Shown here piece after piece: positions 20,204 to 29,666 of a DNA stretch of 64,000 nucleotides. The stretch lies in NCBI GenBank assembly GCA_944375765.1, contig CALWAR010000034.1, forward strand, positions 17,744 through 81,743, written 5' to 3'. This DNA is from an uncultured Mediterraneibacter sp. (GTDB lineage Bacteria > Bacillota > Clostridia > Lachnospirales > Lachnospiraceae). Below the pieces are notes generated by a model. That model did not search any database. It was not told where the DNA came from and was given only the letters and a program-made list of their open reading frames with translations. A program made the translations under genes and the position numbers. Position 1 is the first letter of the stretch. The number at the start of each line of letters is the position of its first letter.

Positions 20204-20254
20204 GATTTCTGACCTGATCCTGCACGGACCAGACTATAGAAAAGGAGAGACATC

Positions 20255-21976
20255 ATGCACACGATCCGAAGATTTATCGACTACTATGCACCATATAAAG
20301 CTGTCTTTTTTATCGATCTTGTATGCGCGGCTGTCATCAGCATCGTAGATCTCGCCTACCCGCAGATCCTCAGAACGATGACAAACACGCTGTTTACGAG
20401 AGACAGCCGGGTGATCCTCGGCGCGCTCCCCTGGATCGCAGCCGGACTTTTCGTTATGTATATCATACAGAGCCTCTGCAAGTATTACGTAAGTTTCCAG
20501 GGGCATATGATGGGCGCCAATATGGAGCGCGACATGCGCCAGCAGCTTTTTGACCATTATGAGAAGCTGTCCTTTTCCTATTACAGCCGCAACAACTCGG
20601 GGCAGATGATGAGCAAGCTCGTATCCGATCTGTTCGATATCGCGGAGTTTGCGCACCACGGGCCTGAGAACCTGTTTATCTCCGTTGTAAAGATCGTCGG
20701 CTCATTCACTTTCCTTTTCCTGATCAACTGGCGTCTGGCACTTCCGCTCGTTGTGCTCGTCCTGTGCATGTTCGTCTTCTCTTTCCGCCAGAACCGGCGG
20801 ATGCAGGAGACTTTCATGGAAAACCGCCGCAAGATCGGCGACGTCAATTCAAGCCTGCAGGACACACTGGCCGGTATCCGCGTCGTACAGTCTTTCGCCA
20901 ACGAGGATATCGAGAGAGAAAAGTTCAGAAAGAGCAACCATGCATTCCTTATATCCAAGAAGAACAACTATAACTGTATGGGAAATTTCATGGGATGGAA
21001 CCTTTTCTTCCAGGGCATGATGTATCTCGTGACACTTGTGTACGGCGGGTATCTCATCGCCAACGGACTGATGGAAGTCACGGATCTCGCCATGTACGCG
21101 CTGTACATCGGCATCTTTATCAGCCCGATCCAGATCCTGGTGGAACTCATTGAGATGATGCAGAAAGGGCTGGCAGGCTTCCGGCGTTTCCTTGATGTGA
21201 TGGAAACCGAACCCGAGATCGTCGATGCGCCGGACGCCATGCCTCTTACTGACGTACACGGCCGCGTCTGCTATGAAGACGTATCATTCCACTACAGCGA
21301 TGACGACGCATGCGTTCTCTCCCATGTCTCGTTCGAGATCCCTGCCGGGCGCTCTGTCGCTCTTGTGGGGCCGTCTGGCAGCGGAAAGACGACGATCTGT
21401 TCTCTCCTCCCCCGCTTTTATGATGTGACCGGAGGCCGGATCACGATCGACGGAAAAGACGTCCGTTCCATGACGCTCAAAAGTCTGAGAAGCCAGATCG
21501 GCGTGGTGCAGCAGGACGTCTATCTCTTCTCCGGCACTATCCGGGAAAATATCGCGTACGGAAAGCCCGGCGCTTCCATGGATGAGATCGTCGAAGCTGC
21601 AAAGCGCGCCAGCATCCATGACTTTATCGAGGAGCTCCCCGACGGCTACGATACATTCGTGGGAGAACGCGGAACCCGGCTCTCCGGAGGACAAAAGCAG
21701 CGCATCTCCATCGCCCGTGTGTTTTTAAAGAATCCTCCCATCCTCATCCTGGATGAAGCGACCAGCGCTCTTGACAACGAGAGCGAACGCTGGATACAGC
21801 AGAGTCTCGAAGAGCTCTCAAAGGACCGGACGACCATAACTATCGCTCACAGACTCTCCACGATCCGAAACGCCGATGAAATCATCGTTATCACCGAGGA
21901 CGGCATCGCCGAGCGGGGAACCCATGAGACGCTGCTGAAAAAAGGCGGGCTTTACGCTCATTACTACAACTTGTAG
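20255..21976 (+). CDS. ABC exporter half-transporter (permease-ATPase fusion)
   Basis: 573 residues. Six predicted membrane helices in residues about 1-300 (type 1 exporter fold), then an ATPase: Walker A GPSGSGKTT (near 374), Q-loop VVQQDVYLF, signature LSGGQKQRI, Walker B ILILDEATSALD and H-loop AHRLS. It works as a homo- or heterodimer exporting lipids, drugs or peptides; substrate cannot be told, and there is no peptidase domain. AAAGGAG site before ATG. Single gene between divergent dus and convergent sigE, at the place where sigG often follows sigE in related genomes. Confidence 0.9.
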   Translation: MHTIRRFIDYYAPYKAVFFIDLVCAAVISIVDLAYPQILRTMTNTLFTRDSRVILGALPWIAAGLFVMYIIQSLCKYYVSFQGHMMGANMERDMRQQLFDHYEKLSFSYYSRNNSGQMMSKLVSDLFDIAEFAHHGPENLFISVVKIVGSFTFLFLINWRLALPLVVLVLCMFVFSFRQNRRMQETFMENRRKIGDVNSSLQDTLAGIRVVQSFANEDIEREKFRKSNHAFLISKKNNYNCMGNFMGWNLFFQGMMYLVTLVYGGYLIANGLMEVTDLAMYALYIGIFISPIQILVELIEMMQKGLAGFRRFLDVMETEPEIVDAPDAMPLTDVHGRVCYEDVSFHYSDDDACVLSHVSFEIPAGRSVALVGPSGSGKTTICSLLPRFYDVTGGRITIDGKDVRSMTLKSLRSQIGVVQQDVYLFSGTIRENIAYGKPGASMDEIVEAAKRASIHDFIEELPDGYDTFVGERGTRLSGGQKQRISIARVFLKNPPILILDEATSALDNESERWIQQSLEELSKDRTTITIAHRLSTIRNADEIIVITEDGIAERGTHETLLKKGGLYAHYYNL

Positions 21977-22005
21977 AAATGCCCTCTCATTCTTTGCCTG
22001 TATCT

Positions 22006-22746
22006 CTATTCGTAGCGCACCATCTCCCGCTTGAGTCTCTGCATGATCTTTTTCTCAAGCCGGGAGATGTAAGACTGGGAAATACCCAGAAGATCCGCAA
22101 CTTCTTTTTGCGTCTTCTCGTGGCCTTCCGGATCGTCCAGCCCAAAGCGCATCTTTATGATCAGCTTCTCGCGGCTGCTCAGCTTGTTCAGCGCATGTAC
22201 GAGCAGCTTTCTCTCCACTTCGTTTTCCAGATCCCTGTATATCGTGTCTTCCTCTGTGCCAAGTATGTCGGACAGGAGAAGTTCATTTCCGTCCCAGTCT
22301 ACATTGAGCGGCTCGTCGATAGATACTTCCAGCTTTGTCTTGCTGTTCCTGCGCAGATACATCAGTATCTCATTTTCGATGCAGCGGGAAGCATATGTTG
22401 CCAGCTTGATCTTTTTCGTCGGATCATATGTATTGATCGCTTTTATGAGCCCGATCGTCCCTATGGATATAAGATCCTCCACTCCCACCCCTGTGTTGTC
22501 AAATTTTTTCGCAATGTATACGACAAGCCGGAGGTTGTGTTCGATCAGAGACTTCCTCGCGTCCTCGTCACATTCCGTGCCAAGCCTCTGTATCATCTCG
22601 CTCTCCGTCGCTGCTTCCAGGGGCGGCGGGAGCACGTCTGCTCCTCCTATATAATGAACCTCTCTCCCACTGCCGAATATCAGGCTCTTGATATCCGGCA
22701 GGATCCGCATTCTGAATTTCTGCGGAACCGCTGTTTTTGCTGACAT
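22006..22746 (-). CDS. sigE: Sporulation sigma factor SigE (pro-form)
   Basis: 246 residues. Early mother-cell sigma factor. The N-terminal pro-sequence ends in [16 protein letters not shown], the SpoIIGA cleavage region seen in Bacillus pro-SigE. Regions 2 ([30 protein letters not shown], residues about 71-100) and 2.4 ([22 protein letters not shown]) are near-identical to the family, and region 4 has [23 protein letters not shown] at 22744-22746. It follows spoIIGA by 33 bases. The usual partner sigG is not next to it here. Confidence 0.97.
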   Translation of the reverse strand: MSAKTAVPQKFRMRILPDIKSLIFGSGREVHYIGGADVLPPPLEAATESEMIQRLGTECDEDARKSLIEHNLRLVVYIAKKFDNTGVGVEDLISIGTIGLIKAINTYDPTKKIKLATYASRCIENEILMYLRRNSKTKLEVSIDEPLNVDWDGNELLLSDILGTEEDTIYRDLENEVERKLLVHALNKLSSREKLIIKMRFGLDDPEGHEKTQKEVADLLGISQSYISRLEKKIMQRLKREMVRYE

Positions 22747-22779
22747 TTATTCTCCTCCTCTATTATATTTGGGACTCTG

Positions 22780-23565
22780 CTATCCCGAAAAGATCGCCGG
22801 ATTCAGGATCACCTCGTACTCCCTGTCATCGGAGAGGATTTCCTCCCCGATCCCAAGAAGCGGTCTCTCGATCCATCTGTCCTCCTCCATGTGAACACAC
22901 ATCCTCCTTGCCCGAAACACTTTCATCAGCGACTCTCCGCCTACGCATTTATATGGGATAAGACGGACTCCCCGATCTGTATCATGATATCCGGACAGTC
23001 CTGATACGCATCCCGGATCTATGATATTTACCGGATCTCCCGTGACACAGTCTCTCAGGCAGTTTCCGGTGTCGATCAGGGCTTTCGCCCGACATTCGCC
23101 TTTATCCGTATATATTGTCACAGATACGACTGAATCTGTGTTCCTGCGCAGATGGGAAAGCAGTTTCCATACTTTCATAAAAAGATATCCGCTTACCGCC
23201 GCCGCGGCATAGAACAGACTCACATAGCGCATATAAGGGCGGAACAACTGCATGAACCCGCCGACCGCCACGGCTGATACATAGAGCATCAGAAATGCTT
23301 TCACAAACTGAGCCGGTCCTTTTATCCTGACTCCTGCAAACAGCATCACACTGCTGACAGCCGTATGATATAAGATCATTCTCACCACAGGCGCAAACGG
23401 CGCGACGATCACAAGACAAGTCATAAGGCTCCCGACAGCGCCTCCGAAAAGGATGCGCCCGTATGCACGCTCTCCTGTCAGGATGCGGCTGACGAGCAAA
23501 AGCAGAAGACTGTCCAACATGAAGTTCTCAAGAAAAAACACATCTATGTAGAGTTCATAGTACAT
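22780..23565 (-). CDS. spoIIGA: Sigma-E processing peptidase SpoIIGA
   Basis: 261 residues. Membrane aspartic protease that cleaves pro-SigE at the sporulation septum. Five hydrophobic segments fill residues 1-125; the C-terminal half has the catalytic ALIDTGNCLRDCVTGDPVNI (Asp-Thr-Gly) motif. ATG at 23563-23565 with GAGAGGG upstream. First gene of the spoIIGA-sigE operon; its promoter region has the special spoIIG layout (see 23600-23666). Confidence 0.95.
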   Translation of the reverse strand: MYYELYIDVFFLENFMLDSLLLLLVSRILTGERAYGRILFGGAVGSLMTCLVIVAPFAPVVRMILYHTAVSSVMLFAGVRIKGPAQFVKAFLMLYVSAVAVGGFMQLFRPYMRYVSLFYAAAAVSGYLFMKVWKLLSHLRRNTDSVVSVTIYTDKGECRAKALIDTGNCLRDCVTGDPVNIIDPGCVSGLSGYHDTDRGVRLIPYKCVGGESLMKVFRARRMCVHMEEDRWIERPLLGIGEEILSDDREYEVILNPAIFSG

Positions 23566-23599
23566 GTCTCACCCTCTCCCCGGAAACGATCCGAGAATT

Positions 23600-23666
23600 A
23601 TTATATAGCTTATGTAGCCTGGAAATTTGTCAGATAATGACAGATAAGAAAAAATATGTTTCGACA
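23600..23666 (-). promoter_or_regulatory. spoIIG-type promoter with Spo0A box
   Basis: Minus strand CTGACA (23628-23633), a 22-bp spacer, TATAAT (23600-23605). In Bacillus subtilis the spoIIG sigma-A promoter also has 22-bp spacing and depends on Spo0A-P. An exact 0A-box TGTCGAAA lies at 23659-23666, about 69 bases before the likely start site. A TGACAAA near-match overlaps the -35, within the palindrome TGTCA-N5-TGACA (23628-23642). Confidence 0.75.
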
Positions 23667-23674
23667 TAAATAAA

Positions 23675-23704
23675 ACTCTGCGTGAGGTTCATCCCACGCA
23701 GAGT
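23675..23704 (-). terminator. Terminator after ftsZ
   Basis: 10-bp perfect stem (ACTCTGCGTG, 23675-23684, with 23695-23704) followed on the minus strand by TTTATTTAT. Separates ftsZ from the spoIIGA promoter. Confidence 0.75.
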
Positions 23705-23750
23705 CATATCTTCCTGACAGAAGTCAGCAATACCTGTTCCGAAAAACACC

Positions 23751-24923
23751 TTATTTCCTAAAGAAATCCGGTATTTTGATCGACTGTTCTTTCACATTGC
23801 TGGACGGGGTTCTCGGCTGGAGCGTCGGCATCGTGCCGCCCTGCGGCCTTGCCGCGCCGGCATTCCTCTCTCCATCAAGACGGCTCCTTACCGGTGACTC
23901 GCCGTTTGGCAGGATAGAGCCGACTTTCTGCTGTCCTTCCAGTCTTGCCTTTAACTTTGAAGCACTGCCGCCAACATTATGTAGCCCTGTGGCAATGACA
24001 GTGATCGTACATTCGTCAGATTTTGAATCGTCGTACATAGCGCCGAAGATAATGCTCGCATTATCCCCTGCAAGCTCCTGCACATAATCTGCTGCATCAG
24101 AAGCATCCATGAGTGTGATATCTCCGGATACGTTGACGATAACATTAGACGCGCCCTGGATCGTCGTCTCAAGCAGCGGGCTGGCAACTGCATCCTTGAC
24201 AGCCTCGAGAGCCTTGTCGTCGCCGCGTCCGGAACCGATACCGATATGAGCGATACCCTTGTCTTTCATAACGGTCTGGACGTCTGCAAAATCAAGATTG
24301 ATAAGAGACGGCACGTTGATCAGGTCCGTGATGCCCTGAATACCCTGCTGGAGCACTTCATCCGCTTTCTTGAGCGCTTCAGGCATCGTCGTGCGGCGGT
24401 CGACGACTTCAAGGAGTTTGTCATTCGGTATCACGATGATCGTATCGACACTTTCTTTTAATTTATCGATCCCGCTCAGAGCGTTCTGCATCCTTGTCTT
24501 GGACTCGAAACGGAACGGCTTCGTGACAACGCCAACGGTCAGAGCTCCCTGGTCTTTCGCGATACGTGCGATCACCGGAGCCGCCCCCGTACCTGTTCCT
24601 CCGCCCATACCGCAGGTGACGAATACCATATCCGCTCCCTTGAGGGCCGCCTGTATCTCTTCTGAACTTTCCTCTGCAGCTTTCTCGCCCACCTCGGGCT
24701 GTGCGCCTGCGCCGAGACCTTTCGTAAGTTTCTCGCCGATCTGCATCAGTGTCGGCGCCTTACAGAGCTGCAGTGCCTGCTTGTCTGTATTCACCGCAAT
24801 AAATTCCACGCCCGCGATCTGCTCATCTATCATGCGGTTCACGGCATTATTGCCGCCGCCGCCGACTCCGACAACGATTATTCTTGCGGCCGCTTCTGAT
24901 TCGTTGGTCTTAATTTCTAACAA
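23751..24923 (-). CDS. ftsZ: Cell division protein FtsZ
   Basis: 390 residues. Tubulin-like GTPase forming the cytokinetic ring. GTP-binding signature [14 protein letters not shown] (near residue 105), the N-terminal [13 protein letters not shown], and the T7 synergy region [12 protein letters not shown] Gly/Pro-rich linker (about 320-375) leads to the conserved C-terminal peptide IKIPDFFRK, which binds partners such as SepF or EzrA. The start codon is TTG at 24921-24923, with AGGAGG 8 bases upstream. No ftsA is found next to it. Own promoter (24998-25026) and terminator. Confidence 0.98.
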   Translation of the reverse strand: MLEIKTNESEAAARIIVVGVGGGGNNAVNRMIDEQIAGVEFIAVNTDKQALQLCKAPTLMQIGEKLTKGLGAGAQPEVGEKAAEESSEEIQAALKGADMVFVTCGMGGGTGTGAAPVIARIAKDQGALTVGVVTKPFRFESKTRMQNALSGIDKLKESVDTIIVIPNDKLLEVVDRRTTMPEALKKADEVLQQGIQGITDLINVPSLINLDFADVQTVMKDKGIAHIGIGSGRGDDKALEAVKDAVASPLLETTIQGASNVIVNVSGDITLMDASDAADYVQELAGDNASIIFGAMYDDSKSDECTITVIATGLHNVGGSASKLKARLEGQQKVGSILPNGESPVRSRLDGERNAGAARPQGGTMPTLQPRTPSSNVKEQSIKIPDFFRK

Positions 24924-24997
24924 GAGTATTTCCTCCTTTGTCGTCTTATTAATCTCTTATACATCCCTTATATTGAACATTCCAATCCAATAAGTAT

Positions 24998-25026
24998 ATA
25001 ATAAAGTCTTTTACACAAATAATCAA
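24998..25026 (-). promoter_or_regulatory. Promoter of ftsZ
   Basis: Minus strand TTGATT (25021-25026), 17-bp spacer, TATTAT (24998-25003), about 75 bases before the TTG start, in an A/T-rich stretch. It suggests ftsZ can be transcribed apart from the dcw operon upstream. Confidence 0.55.
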
Positions 25027-25084
25027 TAGATTTTTTCCTATTTTTCTGATTTTTTATACTATTTCCAATACTATCTAGCCATGC

Positions 25085-25146
25085 ACGGATATATACATGT
25101 GCCCCGCACAAGCTCGCTTGTGACAGGGGCACATGTATATATCCGT
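25085..25146. repeat. Long hairpin (21-bp perfect stem) between divIB and ftsZ
   Basis: Arms 25085-25105 and 25126-25146 are exact reverse complements (21 bp), and the loop contains CACAAG-CTCG-CTTGTG. It directly abuts the tandem repeats at 25143. On the minus strand it lies 240 bases past the divIB stop and could end or process the dcw transcript, but there is no clean T-run. Confidence 0.6.
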
Positions 25147-25397
25147 ATACGGCGTTTAGCCGGAGCGAGATGAAGCGTAAGCGTAATCGAGCTCGCATGG
25201 CGGTCTGCGGGTTTCTCAGCCGTATACGGCGTTTAGCCAAAGCGAGATGAAGCGTAAGCGTAATCGAGCCCGCATGGCGGATTGTAAGGATCACACCTGC
25301 CGCGGCTCTTAGCCAAAGCGAGATGAAGCGTAAGCGTAATCGAGCTTGCATGGCGGATTGCGGGTTTCTCAGCCGTATACGGCGTTTAGCCTGCAGG
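25143..25397. repeat. Tandem imperfect repeats of about 77 bp (3.3 units)
   Basis: Units start at 25143, 25220, 25300 and 25373 (the last is partial). Each begins with CCGTATACGG (or CCGCGG in unit 3) and GTTTAGCC, then a core AGCGAGATGAAGCGTAAGCG and TAATCGAGC, and ends in GCATGGCGG. The partial fourth unit runs into the divIB 3' end, so the divIB stop codon (TTA at 25386-25388 on this strand) is made from repeat sequence. The cores are strongly conserved while tails differ. No credible protein is encoded. Confidence 0.75.
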
Positions 25398-26129
25398 CAC
25401 GAACCGAATGGCCCCGGAGTCGGAAGTATAATTTTCCAGATGCAGCGTGCCCGCCGTATCCGGGTAAAGTTCGTTCAATTTCGCAAGGATCGGTTCCACC
25501 TGCCGGAGTTTCTCTTCATAGCCCCCGTTCCCGAGCATCACTTCAACCACGCCGAAATAAATCCTGATCTCTCCACCGGCGCAGGACAGACGATCCGGCG
25601 CCAGACCGTATTTCCCGAGATTTTCTGAGACGTCCACAATGTCTCCGAAGATGCCCTCATCCTCAACAGGGAGCTTTTCCCCCAGCTCCACATCCGTTGT
25701 ATCTAATTCCATCCCCTCTATGCACGGCACACCGTCGACCAGCTTTTTCGTTTTCAGGACAGCCGTCCCCGTACTGTCAAAATAGAGATATGCGTCTCCG
25801 TCGTTTACATATCCGGCCGCTTCTTTTTCCCTTACCGTTACTCTCAGCGTCCATGGATTCTTAAGAGAGATATCGAAACGTTCGATCCCGGAGGGCACAT
25901 CTCCGTCCAGAAGATCATATTTTATCATTACATAAAGAGTGTTGGCAGCCAGCTTATCATTCTGTATCCATGTCGTAATCGTGTTCTCGCTGTAATAGCT
26001 GCTCCCCTCGATCTCGATCCCTCTCGTCCGAAACAGCAGCGCCGCAACAGCCGCTGATGCGATCAGAAAAGCAAACACAGAGAGCACGATCCGCAGCGCC
26101 TTTCTCTTTTTGTGTTTCTTCTTTTTCAT
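25386..26129 (-). CDS. divIB: Cell division protein DivIB/FtsQ
   Basis: 247 residues. Divisome protein with a Lys-rich cytoplasmic start (KKKKHKKRK), a single membrane helix (about 15-33), a POTRA-type domain beginning TRGIEIEGSSYYSENTI, and a beta domain with the FtsQ pattern NPWTLRVTVREKEAAGYV. The frame includes a TTG before it, but the ATG at 26127-26129 is the likely start with AGGAGG 8-9 bases upstream. The last residues and stop overlap the tandem repeat. Last gene of the mraZ-started dcw operon. Confidence 0.88.
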   Translation of the reverse strand: MKKKKHKKRKALRIVLSVFAFLIASAAVAALLFRTRGIEIEGSSYYSENTITTWIQNDKLAANTLYVMIKYDLLDGDVPSGIERFDISLKNPWTLRVTVREKEAAGYVNDGDAYLYFDSTGTAVLKTKKLVDGVPCIEGMELDTTDVELGEKLPVEDEGIFGDIVDVSENLGKYGLAPDRLSCAGGEIRIYFGVVEVMLGNGGYEEKLRQVEPILAKLNELYPDTAGTLHLENYTSDSGAIRFVPAG

Positions 26130-26177
26130 CAATAATGCCTCCTTTATCCCCGCCTTGCACAGGTCAGATGACAGTTT

Positions 26178-27263
26178 TCATTCTATCAGACGGGACACGC
26201 TCAGTACAAGCCCTATTTCCAGAAGGAGAAATACGACCGAAGTTCCCCCGTAACTGATGAACGGCAGTGTGATCCCGGTGTTCGGGATCGAGTTGGTGAC
26301 GACCGCGATGTTAAGGATCACCTGTATCATCATATGAGCCATCGCTCCGGCTGCAATCAGAGCCCCGAGAAGATCAGGAGCTCTTGTGGCGATAACAAAA
26401 AATCTCCATATCAGGATCAGAAACAGCAGGATAATGATCCCGGCTCCGACCAGCCCCAGTTCCTCGCAGATAATAGAAAAGATCATATCATTCTGCGCCT
26501 CGGGCAGAAATCCCAGCTTCTGCACACTGTTGCCCAGACCCCTCCCGAAAAGGCCGCCGCTCCCTATGGCGTACAGGCCCTGGAGCGTCTGGTATCCTTT
26601 CTCATACTCCTCCGGATTGCGCCAGATTGCAAGCCGTTCCAGTCGGTAGCTCTCCATCGCAAGGAACACGGCCATAAATGCGATCCCCGCGCTCCCCATC
26701 CAGATAAACTGCGAGTACCTCGGACTCGCCACGAAAACAAGAACTACCGCAATGCCAAGGATGATAAGGGCAGTGCTCAGATTGCTCGCCCCGACCAGAG
26801 CCGCCACCGGCAGCACCGGCAGCATCATCAGCACAAGCGTCCGAAATCGTCCCATTTTCCGGGCGTTCCTGCTCACAAGACATGCGAGGAACAGGATAAC
26901 GGCAACCTTGGCAAATTCCGAGGGCTGAAAAGAAACAGGGCCCAAAGACAGCCATCTTTTGGACCCGTTATATTCATCTCCGAAGAGCATGACCGCAACA
27001 GAAAGGGCGATCGCCGCCAGATAGCCCGGAAAGGCCAGGACGGCCCATTTATGGTAATCCACCCTTGATACAATGACCATCCCGAGCAGACCGATAAACG
27101 TTGCAAACCCTTGTTTTTTCAAATAATAGAACGCATCATGGAACTTCACGCGGCCGTTGTAAGAGCTGGTACTTAGAAGCACTACAAGTCCGATCACCAC
27201 AAGGACAAGCACTACCGCGATCAGCGTCTCATCGTACCGTCTCTTCTTTTCGGAACGCTCCAA
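26178..27263 (-). CDS. ftsW: SEDS glycosyltransferase FtsW
   Basis: 361 residues, about ten membrane helices. SEDS-family peptidoglycan polymerase of the divisome, working with a class B PBP. Signature stretches include GSKRWLSLGPVSFQPSEFAK (near residues 101-120), the catalytic-Asp region, and the C-terminal NSIPNTGITLPFISYGGTS. Start is TTG at 27261-27263 with an upstream AAGGAGTGGAG; no ATG fits better. Between murD (14 bases) and divIB (48 bases) in the dcw operon; murG, which often lies here, is absent. Confidence 0.92.
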   Translation of the reverse strand: MERSEKKRRYDETLIAVVLVLVVIGLVVLLSTSSYNGRVKFHDAFYYLKKQGFATFIGLLGMVIVSRVDYHKWAVLAFPGYLAAIALSVAVMLFGDEYNGSKRWLSLGPVSFQPSEFAKVAVILFLACLVSRNARKMGRFRTLVLMMLPVLPVAALVGASNLSTALIILGIAVVLVFVASPRYSQFIWMGSAGIAFMAVFLAMESYRLERLAIWRNPEEYEKGYQTLQGLYAIGSGGLFGRGLGNSVQKLGFLPEAQNDMIFSIICEELGLVGAGIIILLFLILIWRFFVIATRAPDLLGALIAAGAMAHMMIQVILNIAVVTNSIPNTGITLPFISYGGTSVVFLLLEIGLVLSVSRLIE

Positions 27264-27277
27264 TAAATCTCCACTCC

Positions 27278-28624
27278 TTACAGACGATGTACAAGTTCTT
27301 TGAATTTATCTCCGCGTTCTTCATAATTTCTGAACATTCCCCAGCTCGCACATGCAGGCGAAAGGAGCACTGCGTCGCCGGGCTGTGCGTATTTCACGCA
27401 TGTTTCAAAAGCCTCTTCAAATGTATCCGCCATGACGACTTCCTGAACCCCCTGTCTCCTGGCCGCCTCGGCGATCTTCTCTCTGGTGGCCCCAAGGAGC
27501 ACCAGCTTCTTTACCTTTCCGTCGAATGCCTGTATCCACTCATCGTAGGAGGAATCTTTGTCATACCCGCCTCCGATCAGCACCGTCGGGCGGTTCATCG
27601 CACGAATCCCGCGTATCGCCGCATCCGGGTTCGTGCCTTTGGAGTCATTGTAATAGGCGACGCCGTTTTTCTCGGCCACGAACTCGATCCTGTGCTCCAC
27701 ACCTTTAAACTCTCTGAGCGTCTTTCTGATCACATCCGCCGGAACGCCACACGCATACGCCATCGCCGCTGCCGCCATCGCGTTTTCATGATTGTGCGCT
27801 CCCAGGATCTGCAGCTCGCCGGTTCTGCATATCTCAGTGCGCCCGTCGATATCACAGACGATCATGTCGCCGTCAAGATAAACGCCTCTGTTAAGTTTAC
27901 GCCGGCTGCTGAAATATAGAACCCGTGCACCCACACTTTCTCCGAATTTTCTGAGCACGTCGTCTTCGTAATTGAGGATACAGTAGTCTGACGGAGTCTG
28001 ATTCTTTGCGATCCGTTCCTTGGCGGCTATATATGCCTCCATCGTGTGATGCCGGTTCAGATGATCCGGTGTGATATTCAGTATCGCGCTCACTTTCGGC
28101 CGGAAACTATGTACCGTCTCAAGCTGAAAACTGCTCATCTCCGCCACGATCACAGAGTCTTCCGCCGTCTCTTCTGCAATGTCCGCATACGGATATCCGA
28201 TATTTCCGACAACAAACACGCTGTCTTTCCAGTTTTTCATGATCTCGCCAAGGAGGGTTGTAGTCGTTGTCTTCCCATTCGTCCCGGTGATCGCCAGGAC
28301 GTCTCCTTTCGAGCATCTGTAAGCCAGTTCTGTCTCGCCCCACACCGGGATCCCGCGCGCCCTCATCTGCTCCACGACCGGAAGATCTGTGGGAACGCCC
28401 GGACTTATAACCGTCAGATCCAGCTCGTCTATAAGTTCCACCGGAAATTCCCCCAGCACGATCCTGACATCTGAAGGCACTTTTTTCCTGATCTCTTCTT
28501 CTGTAAGCTTCTCGTTTCCGTCATAGAGGACAACGTCCGCGCCTTGTCTTATGAGCAGTCCTGAGGCTGCCTCCCCGCTTATACCCGAGCCAAATACAAG
28601 TACTTTTTTCCCTTTGATATCCAT
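27278..28624 (-). CDS. murD: UDP-N-acetylmuramoyl-L-alanine--D-glutamate ligase
   Basis: 448 residues. Adds D-Glu to UDP-MurNAc-L-Ala in the cytoplasm. ATP loop GTNGKTTTTTLLGEI (near 115), the Mur ligase NITPDHLNRH, and C-terminal YNDSKGTNPDAAIRGI and DAVLLSPACASWGMF. The open frame extends 8 codons upstream, but ATG 28622-28624 has GGAGG 9 bases before it. Directly after mraY in the dcw operon. Confidence 0.96.
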   Translation of the reverse strand: MDIKGKKVLVFGSGISGEAASGLLIRQGADVVLYDGNEKLTEEEIRKKVPSDVRIVLGEFPVELIDELDLTVISPGVPTDLPVVEQMRARGIPVWGETELAYRCSKGDVLAITGTNGKTTTTTLLGEIMKNWKDSVFVVGNIGYPYADIAEETAEDSVIVAEMSSFQLETVHSFRPKVSAILNITPDHLNRHHTMEAYIAAKERIAKNQTPSDYCILNYEDDVLRKFGESVGARVLYFSSRRKLNRGVYLDGDMIVCDIDGRTEICRTGELQILGAHNHENAMAAAAMAYACGVPADVIRKTLREFKGVEHRIEFVAEKNGVAYYNDSKGTNPDAAIRGIRAMNRPTVLIGGGYDKDSSYDEWIQAFDGKVKKLVLLGATREKIAEAARRQGVQEVVMADTFEEAFETCVKYAQPGDAVLLSPACASWGMFRNYEERGDKFKELVHRL

Positions 28625-28652
28625 CTGCCCACACCTCCGTACATCCATTGCG

Positions 28653-29609
28653 TCACACTCCCATCAGAGCGATCAGACAGAGAAGCGCCGTAATGATGGA
28701 AAAGACCGCCACCACTCTTGTCTCAGACCAGCCGCACAGTTCAAAATGATGATGGATGGGAGCCATCTTAAAGATACGCTTTCCACCTGTCTTTTTAAAA
28801 TATGTGACCTGGATGATGACAGACGCCACTTCCACGAGGTAAATGAAACCTACGATGATGATGAACAGCGGCATCTGCAGCATATATGCAGTACCTGACA
28901 CAAATCCTCCCAGGGCGAGCGAACCGGTGTCTCCCATGAACACACTGGCAGGGTATACGTTAAAGAGGAGAAATCCGAGCAGAGCTCCCACTACCGCGCA
29001 TGTGACCGGCTCGATCCCGCTGCCGGTCCCTATGGCGACCACAGTAAAGAACGTCGCCACCAGCACTGTAACGCTGGAGGCCAGACCGTCCAGCCCGTCT
29101 GTAAAGTTCGTTCCGTTGACCGTGCCGATCACGGCAAAGAAAAGAACCGGGACTGCAAGCCAGCCGATATCCCAGTAATAGCCGTCTGAGAAAGGCACGA
29201 GCATCGTGAGCGGGATCTCCGCCACACGCACAAGGTAAAAGGCAAATATGGCAGTGACGATGATCTGAAGCGCCATCTTCTGCATCGGCATCAGACCGTC
29301 CGAGCGCTTCAGCACGACTTTCAGATAGTCGTCCAGAAAGCCGATCAGGCCAAAAGCAACTGTGAGGAAGAGCACAGGAATGATCCTCGGGTAATCTTTC
29401 ACATAGAACAGCGACGTTACGACCACTGCGATGAGGATGATGATCCCGCCCATCGTCGGGGTTCCGGCTTTCTTTAAATGCGACTGAACTCCGTCCGTCC
29501 TCTCTGTCTGTTTCATTTTCAGTTTTCTTAAAAAAGGAATGATGACCGGTCCGAGTACAAGACTTATCGCAAAAGATATCAGAACCGGGATCACTACATG
29601 ACTGCTCAT
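28653..29609 (-). CDS. mraY: Phospho-N-acetylmuramoyl-pentapeptide transferase
   Basis: 318 residues, ten predicted membrane helices. Makes lipid I from UDP-MurNAc-pentapeptide and undecaprenyl phosphate. Conserved motifs: TPTMGGIII near the N-terminus, FLDDYLKV with the catalytic Asp pair, NFTDGLDGLA, and the C-terminal MAPIHHHFELCGWSE. ATG at 29607-29609 with GAGGTG upstream. In the dcw operon between a class B PBP and murD. Confidence 0.97.
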   Translation of the reverse strand: MSSHVVIPVLISFAISLVLGPVIIPFLRKLKMKQTERTDGVQSHLKKAGTPTMGGIIILIAVVVTSLFYVKDYPRIIPVLFLTVAFGLIGFLDDYLKVVLKRSDGLMPMQKMALQIIVTAIFAFYLVRVAEIPLTMLVPFSDGYYWDIGWLAVPVLFFAVIGTVNGTNFTDGLDGLASSVTVLVATFFTVVAIGTGSGIEPVTCAVVGALLGFLLFNVYPASVFMGDTGSLALGGFVSGTAYMLQMPLFIIIVGFIYLVEVASVIIQVTYFKKTGGKRIFKMAPIHHHFELCGWSETRVVAVFSIITALLCLIALMGV

Positions 29610-29666
29610 AAATACACCTCTTCATCTCTTTCGTTTCTCGCAGGGGATATCCCCTTTTTGAACATC

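Noticed and set aside
24968-25351. 127-codon open frame across the tandem repeats (Leu/Arg-rich)
   Set aside because: It arises from the repeat units themselves, has no ribosome site, and its sequence is repeat translation with no protein-like pattern.
25143-25397. CRISPR array
   Set aside because: Units are contiguous about 77-bp tandem copies without unique spacers of uniform size, and there are no cas genes.
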